NCBI RefSeq assembly: GCF_029207565.1
Contig: NZ_JANCMW010000004.1
Coordinates: 62,001-126,000, forward strand
Source: Marinobacter iranensis
Lineage (GTDB): Bacteria > Pseudomonadota > Gammaproteobacteria > Pseudomonadales > Oleiphilaceae
Length of the DNA stretch: 64,000 nucleotides
Reading direction: 5' to 3'
Part shown: positions 45,272 to 54,266 of the stretch, piece after piece
How positions within the stretch are numbered: the stretch's first letter is position 1
How the letters are laid out: every line of letters starts with the position of its first letter
Translations under genes and position numbers: made by a program
Notes under the pieces: generated by a model
The model's input: only the letters and a program-made list of their open reading frames with translations
Told to the model about the DNA's origin: nothing
The model's database searches: none

Positions 45272-45730
45272 CTACACTTGCTTGAGGATGTAACCGATGG
45301 CATCAAACCCCAGGCTTTCGCACAGGGCCTTTACCTTGTCTGCCTGGATGCCCAGACCGTTACCTATCAGGATCTCCGCAGCTCCCCGCTCCCGGCCCCA
45401 ATCGATGTACCGCTGGATCAGCTGGTGGGCGTAGCCGCTGCGACGGTATTGCGGGTGCACGTAGAAAACGCGCTCTGCTGCTACCGGTGTCGGCGTGTAC
45501 CACGGACTGGCGAGCTCAGCGATCAGGAACCCGCACACCAAGCCGTCATCTGCATCCACGCCAATGGCGAGAGAATTTTCCCGGGTAATCATTGCGGCCA
45601 GGTTCCCCGCCAAGTGCTCTGGATCAAACTGCAGTCGCGGTATCCATCCGGCCTCGTGGCCCACCTCTTCAAACAGGGCGACCATGGGCGGGATATCGAT
45701 GAGCGTGAGCGGGCGAATGGTGTTAGTCAT
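45272..45730 (-). CDS. GNAT-family N-acetyltransferase in the virion module
   Basis: 152 residues with a full GNAT fold. The acetyl-CoA-binding P-loop region is VHPQYRRSGYAHQLIQRYID (Q/RxxGxA type), followed by the final strands EILIGNGL and ALCESLGFDAIGY. The start at 45730 overlaps the upstream small gene by 8 bp and has AGAGG upstream. Similar enzymes occur among late genes of other podovirus-like phages; the substrate is unknown. Confidence 0.75.
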   Translation of the reverse strand: MTNTIRPLTLIDIPPMVALFEEVGHEAGWIPRLQFDPEHLAGNLAAMITRENSLAIGVDADDGLVCGFLIAELASPWYTPTPVAAERVFYVHPQYRRSGYAHQLIQRYIDWGRERGAAEILIGNGLGIQADKVKALCESLGFDAIGYILKQV

Positions 45731-45977
45731 GGATGAGCCTCTTGTGGGCGGCAGTGACCAGCTTGGCGTACGCCACATCGCTGCTGAAGCTGGCTTCGCA
45801 GTGGTCGTCCTGCCAGAAGAAGATCCGGTTGATGATTGCCCGAGCGATGCGCCACCGCCGTTTGTCGCGGCTTATGTGGCAGCGGGCCGATACCGTCATG
45901 TCCGGATTGCCTTTCAAGATGGCGCAGTTGATCCCCTGGGAGAGCCATGTAGCCATCCCGCCAAGCCAGTCACGCAT
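45723..45977 (-). CDS. Small conserved phage protein, unknown function
   Basis: 84 residues: MRDWLGGMATWLSQGINCAI at the N-terminus, an Arg-rich middle (ISRDKRRWRIARAIINRIFF) and DDHCEASFSSDV near the end. This pattern (tryptophans, DExxxSR-like middle, H-C-x-x-S) recurs in small proteins of many phage tail modules. It is not assigned a role. Confidence 0.55.
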   Translation of the reverse strand: MRDWLGGMATWLSQGINCAILKGNPDMTVSARCHISRDKRRWRIARAIINRIFFWQDDHCEASFSSDVAYAKLVTAAHKRLIHD

Positions 45978-45980
45978 GGG

Positions 45981-46370
45981 TTATTCCTCAAGCCAGAACG
46001 AGAGATCGGACAGTTGCGCCGAGGTCGGTGCGGGGTCCATTTGCCGGAACATTTCGGCTTTGACATGCAGCAGCGCGCCGCGAGTGGCCCGGTTCAACTG
46101 GACCTCGCTGTAAACCTGCTGCAGTTCGGCCTTGGTTAACTGAATGAACGAGTTATCGCCCCGCTTCCATGTGAGCTTGCCGCCCTGAAGTGTCGGCAGA
46201 TTGTCGAACAATCCTATAGAACCATTCATGCGGGCATCGCTGCGTTCGTCGCAATCGAAGTTCCCGAAGGTCGTATCCACCGGGGCGACTTCGTGGGTGT
46301 CGCGCCACTGCTTGATGGTCGCCCAGGTTGCAGGCCGGTTATCAGGATTAAGCTGGAAGAACCGCTTCAA
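45981..46370 (-). CDS. Phage tail-region protein, DUF4376-like
   Basis: 129 residues. The centre KLTWKRGDNSFIQLTKAELQ resembles DUF4376 domains, which are found on tail-fibre assembly and tail proteins. It starts with TTG, supported by GGAGG 6 bp upstream, and overlaps the end of the preceding gene by 23 bp. Likely a fibre or tail-tip accessory protein. Confidence 0.55.
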   Translation of the reverse strand: MKRFFQLNPDNRPATWATIKQWRDTHEVAPVDTTFGNFDCDERSDARMNGSIGLFDNLPTLQGGKLTWKRGDNSFIQLTKAELQQVYSEVQLNRATRGALLHVKAEMFRQMDPAPTSAQLSDLSFWLEE

Positions 46371-46752
46371 TGGTCACCTCCGCATCCAGATAAGGAATGG
46401 CGGTAAATCTCAGGGTGTAGGTGCCCGGCAGATCGACCGAGAACTCCACAACGCCGTCGGTTACCTCGTCTACTTGACCATCTGGCCACCGAACCGACGT
46501 ACCGGCCGGCACGCCCGTAATTGCTGCCGTGTCGCCGCCATCCGCTACGATCTGGGTCGCACTGACGGTGAACGGGAACGGTTGCCGCGCGAGCACTTCG
46601 CCATCGGCGACATAGGCGGTGGCGTCGTCCATCTCTCCGTAGATCGGCACCAGGTCCTCGTCACCTTGAGGCTGCAGCGCCGCTTCTTGTGGAGAGCCGG
46701 AATAAATCCGGTCGATGCGGCCGTCCGGTGCGTAGATCGCCCATCGGTTCAT
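46348..46752 (-). CDS. Small tail-associated protein, fibre-assembly-like
   Basis: 134 residues. The first 60 residues (RWAIYAPDGRIDRIYSGSPQEA) resemble the N-terminus of phage tail-tip or fibre-assembly proteins, and the rest is beta-rich with an Ig-like end (VEFSVDLPGTYTLRFTAIPY). The start overlaps the preceding stop (ATGA). Confidence 0.5.
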   Translation of the reverse strand: MNRWAIYAPDGRIDRIYSGSPQEAALQPQGDEDLVPIYGEMDDATAYVADGEVLARQPFPFTVSATQIVADGGDTAAITGVPAGTSVRWPDGQVDEVTDGVVEFSVDLPGTYTLRFTAIPYLDAEVTIEAVLPA

Positions 46753-49208
46753 CGCTTGGCTTCCATGATGGTTAATGCTCGGTGTCCGACGGTAATGTTA
46801 CTGCCCCCGGAGTTGTCGATATGAATGTAATACGTCGCAGAGGGCGAGGATGGCATGTAAAACTGGATGGAGCCGGCGCCCGCTATGTTGTATACCGGGC
46901 CGGAGAAATCTGAACCTTGCTGGTAAGCCCTGCATATGCTCACCGGGCCATATATGGTGACGCCTCCCCGCCGAACACTCAGCCGGGCCGCATGGTTGGA
47001 GCTTACTGACCCTGGCGCGCCAAGCACCTCAACGCTGGCCGTTACAATAATTGGCGCTCCGGACAATGACGCAGAAAGTGACAAAACGTTGCTCCCGGTT
47101 GCTGAGGCTGTCGTGGTGGACGAAGACGAGACTCCCCTCGGAAACGTCACCGCCTGCCCCTGGATCTGCAGGGTGTCCACGTACGCATCACCGGTGAAAA
47201 TTTTGTTGCCGTCGATCAGGGTGGTGCCGGGACGTATCCAGTTCTGGAACAGGGAGGTATCGGCGTTCTCCGCCATTTGCGCCACTTGCGCGAGGTCGTA
47301 GGCGGTGCCGGCAATCTGCAGGGAGCTGGCGATGTACCCGGAGTCTGCCTCAATGTGGCCCCGGGCAGTAATGTTGTTGAACTCCGCATTGCCAGAGCGG
47401 TTGATGATGAACCCCGCACTGCCGGCGACGTAGTTGTTCGACCGGATGCGGTCGTTGATCGAGAGATCCCAGATTTCGGCGATGTCGATTTTCGCGCCAC
47501 CAATGGAGGCGTTCACGATGTTGGCGCCGGTGATGGTCGCCAGCTTGACCTGCAGCCCGGTGATGTACGCTTCCGGGATATAGGCCGGCACATTGATCAC
47601 GAACCGCTTGTGGCCCTCCACCTGCGCATACCCGAAGACCAGTTGCGTGTCGCGGGCCGCAGCCATGCTGGCGTAATTGGCGTCGGGATCGAACGGGGTA
47701 ATGCTCTGGCCTGGGTCGATGAAATAGACCGCGTCCGACGCCACGATGAATTCGCTGGCCCCGTTCACATTGGCCAGGCCGATGCCGGCGACACGCCCGT
47801 TCACGTCCAGTTTGATCGTGTACTGCGCGGACAGGACGGTTACATCGTCTTCCACACTCTGCACGGCCGACACTTCGGCCTTGGTCTGCAGGGCGGCGGC
47901 GTTGCCATCTACGCTGGCCGTGAGGGTCGTTACATCGCTTGAGATCGCCGTAATGTCGGTCTCATTAGCGGTCACCCGCACATCCAGATCTTGCAGCGCT
48001 TGAGCGTTACCGTCTACGTCCAGCGCCTGCACATCGGCCTGTAGCTGGGTAATGTCGGAGCTGTTGGCGCTGATCGTGCCTTCGGCAGTGGTTACCCGGC
48101 TGTCCAGCAGATTCAAAGCCTGGCTGTTGCCGGAAATATCGCTCTGCGCGGTGGTCAGGTCGCTTTGCAGTAGGGTGATATTAGAGCTGTTGGCGGTAAC
48201 GGTGCCTTCAGCGACAGTTACCCGGCTGTCCAACGTCCCGATAGCGCTGGTGTTTGCAGCAAGATCGCTTTCCGTGTCGGTGACTCGCACGCCAAGCGCG
48301 GTTATATCGGTTGCGTTGGAGGTAATATCGCCGTCGTTGGCGGTCACTCGTACATCCAGGTCATTAATGGCCACCGCGTTGGCGGCAATCAAATCGCTGA
48401 ACGTGGCGTAATTGCCGACCTCGGTCCAGTTCGCGCCCTCGGCGGGTGTCGGAGCCGGGGCTGTCATCGCCACAAGTGCGCGCCAGGCCCTGTCGTTATA
48501 GCTCACCAGGTCATCAACGGCGTAATCCGTGGAGGTGTCATACACGGAGATATTCAGAAGGTCTGACAGGGCTGCTTCGGTCGAAGCTATGCGCCCGCCG
48601 TGGTCCGACAGCGTGGTCTGGATGGAGGGAATCGACTGTATCGGCGTCAGTAGCTCGCTGGCCAGTTCGCTCTCGGAGATCAACCCCTCGATCTGGCCAA
48701 TGATGTAATCCGGGTGCAGGGCGCTCTGCGCGTACGTTCCGGTAGTCGCATTGAACGGCCCCGGGTTGTCACTGGTGGAGACGGCACGAACCCAGTAGTA
48801 ATACCCTTCCCCGCTGCCGACAGGATCCGCGTACAGTCCCGCCCGGGAGGTGGCCACCAACGTCGCGTTAGCCAGGTTGTCAGCATCGTGGCGCCAGATC
48901 TCTGTGTACGCATAACCATTCTGGTTGTAGCCGTCCCACCCCAGGAAGATGAACCCGAAGCCGCCGTCGGCGGTCAGGTTGGTCAGCGGGCCCACGTAGG
49001 TCGGTGGTGGGGGTGTCACGCCATCGCCGGGCTGCAGCGAGCCACCAGCGGACAGGCGCCCGAGCTTGCTGGCCACCAGGTCCCGGTAGGTCACCACGCG
49101 ATCCAGTTTGTCGCCCCGCTCGCCCTTCCAGATACTGACCAGTTCGCGGAGCTTTTCGACCGCGACATCCTTGCTGCGCGAGGGCGGGATGCTGGGCAAT
49201 TTACTCAC
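46749..49208 (-). CDS. Tail-tip/central fibre protein with DUF1983 (J-like) and 21-residue repeats
   Basis: 819 residues. FN3-like domain at about 70-155; a carbohydrate-binding-like segment (YDTSTDYAVDDLVSYNDRAW, 223-242); seven tandem ~21-residue coiled-coil repeats (286-430) with a core like SRVTVAEGTVTANSSNITLL; a DUF1983 domain as in phage lambda J (IKLDVNGRVAGIGLAN, from 465); then a beta-rich C-terminus. The GTG start overlaps the preceding stop. It probably binds the host surface as a trimer. J-type domains are more usual in siphoviruses, so their presence here is notable. Confidence 0.75.
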   Translation of the reverse strand: MSKLPSIPPSRSKDVAVEKLRELVSIWKGERGDKLDRVVTYRDLVASKLGRLSAGGSLQPGDGVTPPPPTYVGPLTNLTADGGFGFIFLGWDGYNQNGYAYTEIWRHDADNLANATLVATSRAGLYADPVGSGEGYYYWVRAVSTSDNPGPFNATTGTYAQSALHPDYIIGQIEGLISESELASELLTPIQSIPSIQTTLSDHGGRIASTEAALSDLLNISVYDTSTDYAVDDLVSYNDRAWRALVAMTAPAPTPAEGANWTEVGNYATFSDLIAANAVAINDLDVRVTANDGDITSNATDITALGVRVTDTESDLAANTSAIGTLDSRVTVAEGTVTANSSNITLLQSDLTTAQSDISGNSQALNLLDSRVTTAEGTISANSSDITQLQADVQALDVDGNAQALQDLDVRVTANETDITAISSDVTTLTASVDGNAAALQTKAEVSAVQSVEDDVTVLSAQYTIKLDVNGRVAGIGLANVNGASEFIVASDAVYFIDPGQSITPFDPDANYASMAAARDTQLVFGYAQVEGHKRFVINVPAYIPEAYITGLQVKLATITGANIVNASIGGAKIDIAEIWDLSINDRIRSNNYVAGSAGFIINRSGNAEFNNITARGHIEADSGYIASSLQIAGTAYDLAQVAQMAENADTSLFQNWIRPGTTLIDGNKIFTGDAYVDTLQIQGQAVTFPRGVSSSSTTTASATGSNVLSLSASLSGAPIIVTASVEVLGAPGSVSSNHAARLSVRRGGVTIYGPVSICRAYQQGSDFSGPVYNIAGAGSIQFYMPSSPSATYYIHIDNSGGSNITVGHRALTIMEAKR

Positions 49209-50824
49209 GTAAGTTGCTCCATCGCCTCGGCCGCCAGTATCCGGCGCACCGTGCGCGTGCCCTCCATTTCGACTTCAAAGCGACGCCCCAGGGCAGCGGC
49301 AGGCAGCCAGAACGGATCAGGGGAAGTCACCTGCTTCTCGTAGACCAATCCGGATTCATTGAACAGGCGGAAGACCAGAGAGTCGTCCGGGGTCGCCGGG
49401 TAACTCTCCGCATCCACGCGGGCCGCCGCCATATTGATCGGCTTGCCCGCGATGCTCACACCGCTGCGCCACAGATACGTCAGGCGGTTGGCGGCGTCCG
49501 CATCCCACCGAACGATCTGGCCACCGATCACCAGGTACAGGTCGCCGGACTTCGGGTCGCTGTAACCGGCGTCCGCGTAGAAATCCAGCGTCACATACGC
49601 ATCGCCGCCCGCAGTGATCGCGAAACCGGCATTGCCGTCAGCCCCTTCGTAGAAGCCGATGTACCAGTCGTGCAGCCGGTAGGCGTGAACGGTGGACGGA
49701 TTGACGCGCTCCCAGTCGTAGGTGTCGATCACTCCGGCCGTAATGATGGGGGCATTGCCGGCGCCGTCCACGGCTACCAGTCCATCCCCGGTGGCGTACA
49801 CCGCAAACTCACCCATATCCACCATGCTGCGCTTGGAGGCGCATGCGCGGGGCGTCTCGATGTCGTCCTGGGACGCGGCGGCCGGACTGGTGAATGACAC
49901 AATGGTCGGCTGGCCGGTGGTGGAGACGACGATGCCGCCGCGGACTCCGACAATCCCGACGATCGGTTGGTCCATGGTCAGGCGGTAACCGGGTGGCCAC
50001 GCGTGAGGCACGAAGGCCTCGGACAAACAAAGCTCTTTGCCGACGAACCCCGCCATGACGCCGTTGGGCAGCGCGATCAGCCCGATCATGTCCTCCGGTG
50101 GCGGGTACCACTCATAGGAGGGCAGCACCTCGCCCAGGTCTTCGCCGGCCACGCTGTCGGTGTACGAGGTCTGTGCCGCCGGAATCTCCGCCACGAACTG
50201 GTACTCGGTATCCCCGGACGCACTGGCGGCGCGATAGATGCGCTTGGCAGTGACGTTGTAGTTGCCGGTCGGGACAGTTGGAATATCGGTGAGGTCTACC
50301 GACTGACCACTGAACACCTCAACAATCTGCGAAGCCGGTGCGGGCGGCCCCTCTTCGCCGCGTTCCGTCACCCAGGTAAAGGTGTAGGGGCGGCTCTCGC
50401 CTTCCTCGTCGTCCGGATCGGCGGTGCCGGTCACGGCGACGGTGACAGGAGTTGAGGGGGCAGGCACGCCCAGACGGTAACGATTGGAGGGGTACGCGCC
50501 GGCACCACTGGTGGCGATGGAGGCGTAGGTCATGGCCGGAGCACCATCACCGGTGAAATAGGTGGTGGCCTCGGTATCGGAGGGCAGCGGGCCCTCGGCC
50601 ACGTCTGCATCGGTGTCGAACTCGAACCAGAAAGCGGTGTCGCCGAAACGGTGAATGGTTTTCACGCCGACGACGGTCGTGCTCTGGATGGTTACCGGGC
50701 CGCGAAAGGACGACAGCGCACCGGTCTGCAGGCGACAGTTACGTGCGACCTGCGCCTCACCAACTTCCAGCAGATGCGGCTCGACCGCCGGACGAGCGCC
50801 CCGGATAAACGACACATCGATCAT
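49205..50824 (-). CDS. Tail protein, probable nozzle/hub component
   Basis: 539 residues, beta-rich without membrane segments. Sequence such as YRLGVPAPSTPVTVAVTG, ALPNGVMAGFVGKELCLSEA and HAWPPGYRLTMDQPIVGIVG is typical of a large podovirus tail protein located after the adaptor genes, comparable in position to the T7 gp12/P22 gp10 nozzle. The assignment is mainly positional. It overlaps the J-like gene by 4 bp. Confidence 0.6.
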   Translation of the reverse strand: MIDVSFIRGARPAVEPHLLEVGEAQVARNCRLQTGALSSFRGPVTIQSTTVVGVKTIHRFGDTAFWFEFDTDADVAEGPLPSDTEATTYFTGDGAPAMTYASIATSGAGAYPSNRYRLGVPAPSTPVTVAVTGTADPDDEEGESRPYTFTWVTERGEEGPPAPASQIVEVFSGQSVDLTDIPTVPTGNYNVTAKRIYRAASASGDTEYQFVAEIPAAQTSYTDSVAGEDLGEVLPSYEWYPPPEDMIGLIALPNGVMAGFVGKELCLSEAFVPHAWPPGYRLTMDQPIVGIVGVRGGIVVSTTGQPTIVSFTSPAAASQDDIETPRACASKRSMVDMGEFAVYATGDGLVAVDGAGNAPIITAGVIDTYDWERVNPSTVHAYRLHDWYIGFYEGADGNAGFAITAGGDAYVTLDFYADAGYSDPKSGDLYLVIGGQIVRWDADAANRLTYLWRSGVSIAGKPINMAAARVDAESYPATPDDSLVFRLFNESGLVYEKQVTSPDPFWLPAAALGRRFEVEMEGTRTVRRILAAEAMEQLT

Positions 50825-50833
50825 GCTGCATCC

Positions 50834-51409
50834 TTAGAACGGTTGGGGTGTAACGCGCAGGGGCTTCTCGGTGTGGCCGGTGGCCCGACGTACCCAGGCT
50901 TCCGTAACGGCATCGGTGTATTTGGTTGTGTGCCACGCCACCATTTGCGGGTTGCTCCAGTCGCGGCCCGGAATGGATTGCAGGCTGGCGATGGCGCCGT
51001 GGATCAGTGCGCGGTCGTAGTCCAGGCCGATGCGGTCCGGGACGCCGCCAGAGGATCGTGACGGGCGCAGGATCGCGCGGATCTCCACCGGGCCCTCATC
51101 GGGGTCCAGGGGTGGATCAAAGTGCAGCAGCCCAAACACGTTGATGGAGGGCCATAGAGCGGTGCCGTCTTTGTTCTTGTCCTTGCGCTGAACGGCCGAG
51201 GCCAGCGACAGCACCTCGGTCTCTTCCGGCAAGTTCAGTTGATAGCGGGCAACCCCGTGAACCGGGTACACGCTCAGCAACTCTTCTTCCCAAAGGTGCG
51301 TCTCGCGGCAGAACTGGATCGCGGTACGCCGAACCTCGTCCTCAACCAGCGGCTCCGGGCAGCCCGGCACGTGTGGCAGGATGTGCTGATACAGGTCACT
51401 CCAGATCAT
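50834..51409 (-). CDS. Head-tail adaptor protein (SU10-adaptor/gp4-like)
   Basis: 191 residues. VEDEVRRTAIQFCRETHLWEE at about 22-42 and HGAIASLQSIPGRDWSNPQM near the C-terminus match the helical adaptor fold that docks under the portal. It overlaps the DUF6682 gene by 4 bp and precedes the tail protein, the expected order. Confidence 0.65.
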   Translation of the reverse strand: MIWSDLYQHILPHVPGCPEPLVEDEVRRTAIQFCRETHLWEEELLSVYPVHGVARYQLNLPEETEVLSLASAVQRKDKNKDGTALWPSINVFGLLHFDPPLDPDEGPVEIRAILRPSRSSGGVPDRIGLDYDRALIHGAIASLQSIPGRDWSNPQMVAWHTTKYTDAVTEAWVRRATGHTEKPLRVTPQPF

Positions 51410-52065
51410 CGCTTAGTCCGCTCCTGTACCTGTTCGGGGTGAAGTTCCTGCTTGGTCACCTTGCGACCGGTGATCAACTGGTGCGCGATCTGCTGGTAGC
51501 CCATCGCCTTGTTGAAATCCTGGGTGCCGCTGGTCTTGCTGTACGCGCGCGACAGCACCAGGTAATACAGGGCGGTGTCGTAGATGGCGGACAGCGCCAA
51601 CGTGTCGCCCGTCGCGGCGAGAACGGGTGGCTCGGCTGCAAACGTGGCCTGGACGTGCCCGGCCGGATCCGGCTGCGGCGGGTACACCTCGAAAGCGGTC
51701 GGGTCGCGGTCGTCGTACAGGTAGTGCTTCGCACTGATGTTCGGGGTTGAGGATCGCCAGCCGGGGCGTACCGCTTCCAGGATGGTGCGATCCACCTGGG
51801 TAATGCTGGCCCCAGGGGTGTTGCCGTCCGCACCCATGTTGCCGCCGATATCGATCAGGGCCACGGCCCCGGCGGGAAGGGCCTGCAACGTGCCTGGCTG
51901 CAGTGGTATCGCCTCGCTCTTGCTGTACGCGGTCGGTTTCAGGTTCACCGCCTCGCGCTGCGCATCGCTCAGGTACTCCAGCAACTCGGGCTCGCTCCAC
52001 CGCGTGTTCGTTTCATCGAACAGGGTGCGAGCGGCGCGTGTGCAGATCTCTCCCGCCGTGGTCAT
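51406..52065 (-). CDS. DUF6682 family phage adaptor-like protein
   Basis: 219 residues. The N-terminus ARTLFDETNTRWSEPELLEY with LSDAQREAVNLKP matches DUF6682, found next to adaptors in podovirus-like gene sets. The C-terminal helix carries IYDTALYYLVLSRAYSK. Likely a component of the neck. Start and stop both touch neighbours. Confidence 0.65.
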   Translation of the reverse strand: MTTAGEICTRAARTLFDETNTRWSEPELLEYLSDAQREAVNLKPTAYSKSEAIPLQPGTLQALPAGAVALIDIGGNMGADGNTPGASITQVDRTILEAVRPGWRSSTPNISAKHYLYDDRDPTAFEVYPPQPDPAGHVQATFAAEPPVLAATGDTLALSAIYDTALYYLVLSRAYSKTSGTQDFNKAMGYQQIAHQLITGRKVTKQELHPEQVQERTKR

Positions 52066-52068
52066 GGG

Positions 52069-52482
52069 TTATTCCCCGCCCGTCTTCTGAGCGTCGGCGC
52101 TGGCTTCCGCGTCCGCAATCAACGCCAGTATCTCGGCGATCAGGTCGTCCTTGGTATTGCGCTTGTCCAACTCGACATCAAACTGCTCCCGGGCAAACGC
52201 TTCCAATTGGTCCTTGGTCGCTTTTGCGATAGGGGTCAGGGTGCCGTCGATGTTGATCTGCGGGGCAGGCGTGTTGTCGCCACCGGGATCGCCCGTCTTC
52301 TGAGCGTCGGCGGACGGCTCGGCTTCAACTTCGGCGTACTGGTCCGGGTGACGGGACAGCATCTTGCGCGCGAGCTTTTCGTCCTCGATTTCCTGAACGT
52401 CGCCACGGCCCGCAAATACCACACCGGTACCGTACAGTCGCTCGCGGTGGGTCCGCTGGCGTCCTACGTATTGAATTTTCAT
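52069..52482 (-). CDS. Small neck-region protein with HeH/SAP-like C-terminal domain and duplicated motif
   Basis: 137 residues. The N-terminal ~55 residues resemble small phage head-completion-region proteins (YGTGVVFAGRGDVQEIEDEK). The C-terminal part ATKDQLEAFAREQFDVELDK followed by RNTKDDLIAEI is an HeH/SAP-like helix-extended-loop-helix. The sequence SADAQKTG occurs at residues 57-64 and again at the C-terminus, encoded by a perfect 23-bp DNA repeat. Function unknown. Confidence 0.55.
   Translation of the reverse strand: MKIQYVGRQRTHRERLYGTGVVFAGRGDVQEIEDEKLARKMLSRHPDQYAEVEAEPSADAQKTGDPGGDNTPAPQINIDGTLTPIAKATKDQLEAFAREQFDVELDKRNTKDDLIAEILALIADAEASADAQKTGGE
52077..52099. repeat. 23-bp direct repeat, copy 1
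   Basis: Perfectly identical to 52290-52312 and in the same reading frame; both copies encode the same peptide (S-A-D-A-Q-K-T-G). It suggests an internal duplication or recombination within this gene. Confidence 0.8.
52290..52312. repeat. 23-bp direct repeat, copy 2
   Basis: Second copy of the 23-bp repeat at 52077-52099, 191 bp apart. The DNA between the copies encodes the linker and the HeH-like domain. Confidence 0.8.
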
Positions 52483-52504
52483 AGCCTTCTCCGTGGAGAA
52501 ATGC

Positions 52505-52520
52505 GGGGCCCGAAGGCCCC
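52505..52520 (-). terminator. GC-rich hairpin between two structural genes
   Basis: GGGGCC-loop of 4-GGCCCC, 6-bp stem, in the ~50-bp gap between the 52533 and 52482 genes on the minus strand. A weak T-rich stretch follows. It may lower downstream transcription relative to the capsid genes or protect the mRNA end; not a strong terminator. Confidence 0.4.
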
Positions 52521-52532
52521 GTCAAGGTGGGT

Positions 52533-52949
52533 TTAGCGGCCGCGCCACTCGTATTGCACGCTGGCCGTGATCTCGTTGGACGCCACTGCGGCACCTGCCG
52601 TGATCACGATGTCCACGGCGTACGGCAGCCGGACGGGCTTCAGCGCGGTGTTTGCCCGCTTACGACCGGCGGCCGCAATGTCCGCTGCTGCCAGGAAGTA
52701 ATCAGGATCACCGGCGCCGTTGTCCGAGTTGACCGGCACGTAACCGACATCAACGACTGCGGCGGCACCGCCGACACCATGGAACAAGTCCAGGTCGTGC
52801 AGCTCGGTATCGGCAGGGAGGCGGATGAGGTGCAATACATCCCCGCTGGCCAGCGCCCCGGTGTAGGACCGGGTAGCTCGGGCTTGATTGCCGTACTCGC
52901 CTGCGTGGACAACGTCCGCTTGCAGGACTTCTTTGTTCAGGTCTGCCAT
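52533..52949 (-). CDS. Probable capsid-associated (decoration-like) protein
   Basis: 138 residues, beta-rich and small (ADVVHAGEYGNQARATRSYT, then HDLDLFHGVGGAAAVVDVGY). It is directly downstream of the major capsid gene with a strong GGAGG ribosome site, a usual place for head-decoration proteins or similar. No sequence family is recognised. Confidence 0.5.
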   Translation of the reverse strand: MADLNKEVLQADVVHAGEYGNQARATRSYTGALASGDVLHLIRLPADTELHDLDLFHGVGGAAAVVDVGYVPVNSDNGAGDPDYFLAAADIAAAGRKRANTALKPVRLPYAVDIVITAGAAVASNEITASVQYEWRGR

Positions 52950-53004
52950 TGGATTAATCCTCCAGAACTGGCAAGGGCGCCCGGGTGGACGCCCCCGTTA
53001 ACGG

Positions 53005-54246
53005 TTACGCCTTGGGATCAGGCGAGTAGCTGTCGATGGCGAACACGCCGTGATCGGTCATCTCGTTGGTGTCCTGACGCTTGAAGCGGACCTTCTTCTT
53101 GCCACCCATGAACGCCATGGAGATCTCCATGCGGTTCTCGTGGTCGGTCCACTCTTCGTGCCAGTTGGCGTAATGGCCAGACTTGCCGTGGTTGCCGTAG
53201 GCCTCTGCCAGCGCCTGGGCGCCCATCAACAGCGCACGGTCCGTATCCACGGCCGCTGTCTTGTTGACGATGTTGCCGTTGGCGTCGTAGGCGCGCACAG
53301 CCTTACCGGCAGGGAAGCGCACGGCGCGGTTCAGCTTCTTGATCAGAATGCCGTTCCACATGCCGCAATCGCCCAGGAACAGCGGGTGGTTCCAGCCCTG
53401 GCTACGCGCATGCGCGTTGGCCACGAAGGTCCGCCAGTCGTTGGGAGAGGTCTGCTGGTTGAAGTGGTACCACTGACGACTGGTCATCTGCAGCATGTAC
53501 AGAGGCGCATCGTCGGCCGCCGGATCCATCTCGCCCTTGCCGTTCATCAGCCGGATCGGCTGCAGCGGGAACACATCTTCATCCATGATCGAGCGGATCA
53601 TGTCGATGGTCTCCAGGGTGATGAAATCCGTGGTGCCGAGATCGGTCACGTCGGTTGCGCTACCCGGCACCATGTACCGGTTGCGAGACGGGGGCAGCAC
53701 CTCGTTGACCACCACATCGCCGAACTCGCTGTGAGTCTCCAGCGGGACGGCCCAGTCGATGCCGCTCTCAAAACCGCGAGCGCCCGCCAGGTGAACCTGG
53801 GTCAGCTGGTCTTCGAGGCGAGCCCCGTAGCCGGCCAGGTTGGCCTTGCTGATGGAGCGCAGGTCGTGAACCGTGCGCTTCTGGGCCATGCGGCCGCCGG
53901 TATCCACGCCGGCGCGGTACTGGTCGATCTTGATGTCCATGGAACTGAATGTCAGGTCCATCAGGCGACCGGCGATCTTCTGATCCCCCATGTTCGGGAG
54001 CCCGGTCACGATGTTGAACAGATCGATGCTGGCGTTGTCGCCGGCGCCCACGGACAGATCGCGGATCTGCACAATGGGGTAGTCGGGGCTGGTCTGGCCC
54101 TTCAGTTTGGATTCCGCATTTCCCTGCTTCGGTGCCGGACCGGTCAGGTTCTTGCGCATGGATGGCCGGCGCTGGGTTTCAGCGAAGGCCGCGACGGAAA
54201 AGAGCTTGCGGGCCAGTGGCGACCCGACAGGGATGTTCGTAGGCAT
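53005..54246 (-). CDS. Major capsid protein (DUF4043 / N4-gp56-like family)
   Basis: 413 residues. The region GDQKIAGRLMDLTFSSMDIK, then IDQYRAGVDTGGRMAQKRT, and later QTSPNDWRTFVANAHARSQG and ISMAFMGGKKKVRFKRQ are typical of the Phage_capsid_3/DUF4043 family used by N4-like and other podovirus-like phages. It follows the scaffold gene with a 20-bp gap, the normal order. A long plus-strand frame runs opposite but is a shadow. Confidence 0.85.
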   Translation of the reverse strand: MPTNIPVGSPLARKLFSVAAFAETQRRPSMRKNLTGPAPKQGNAESKLKGQTSPDYPIVQIRDLSVGAGDNASIDLFNIVTGLPNMGDQKIAGRLMDLTFSSMDIKIDQYRAGVDTGGRMAQKRTVHDLRSISKANLAGYGARLEDQLTQVHLAGARGFESGIDWAVPLETHSEFGDVVVNEVLPPSRNRYMVPGSATDVTDLGTTDFITLETIDMIRSIMDEDVFPLQPIRLMNGKGEMDPAADDAPLYMLQMTSRQWYHFNQQTSPNDWRTFVANAHARSQGWNHPLFLGDCGMWNGILIKKLNRAVRFPAGKAVRAYDANGNIVNKTAAVDTDRALLMGAQALAEAYGNHGKSGHYANWHEEWTDHENRMEISMAFMGGKKKVRFKRQDTNEMTDHGVFAIDSYSPDPKA

Positions 54247-54266
54247 GATATGTCCTCAGCTATAGG

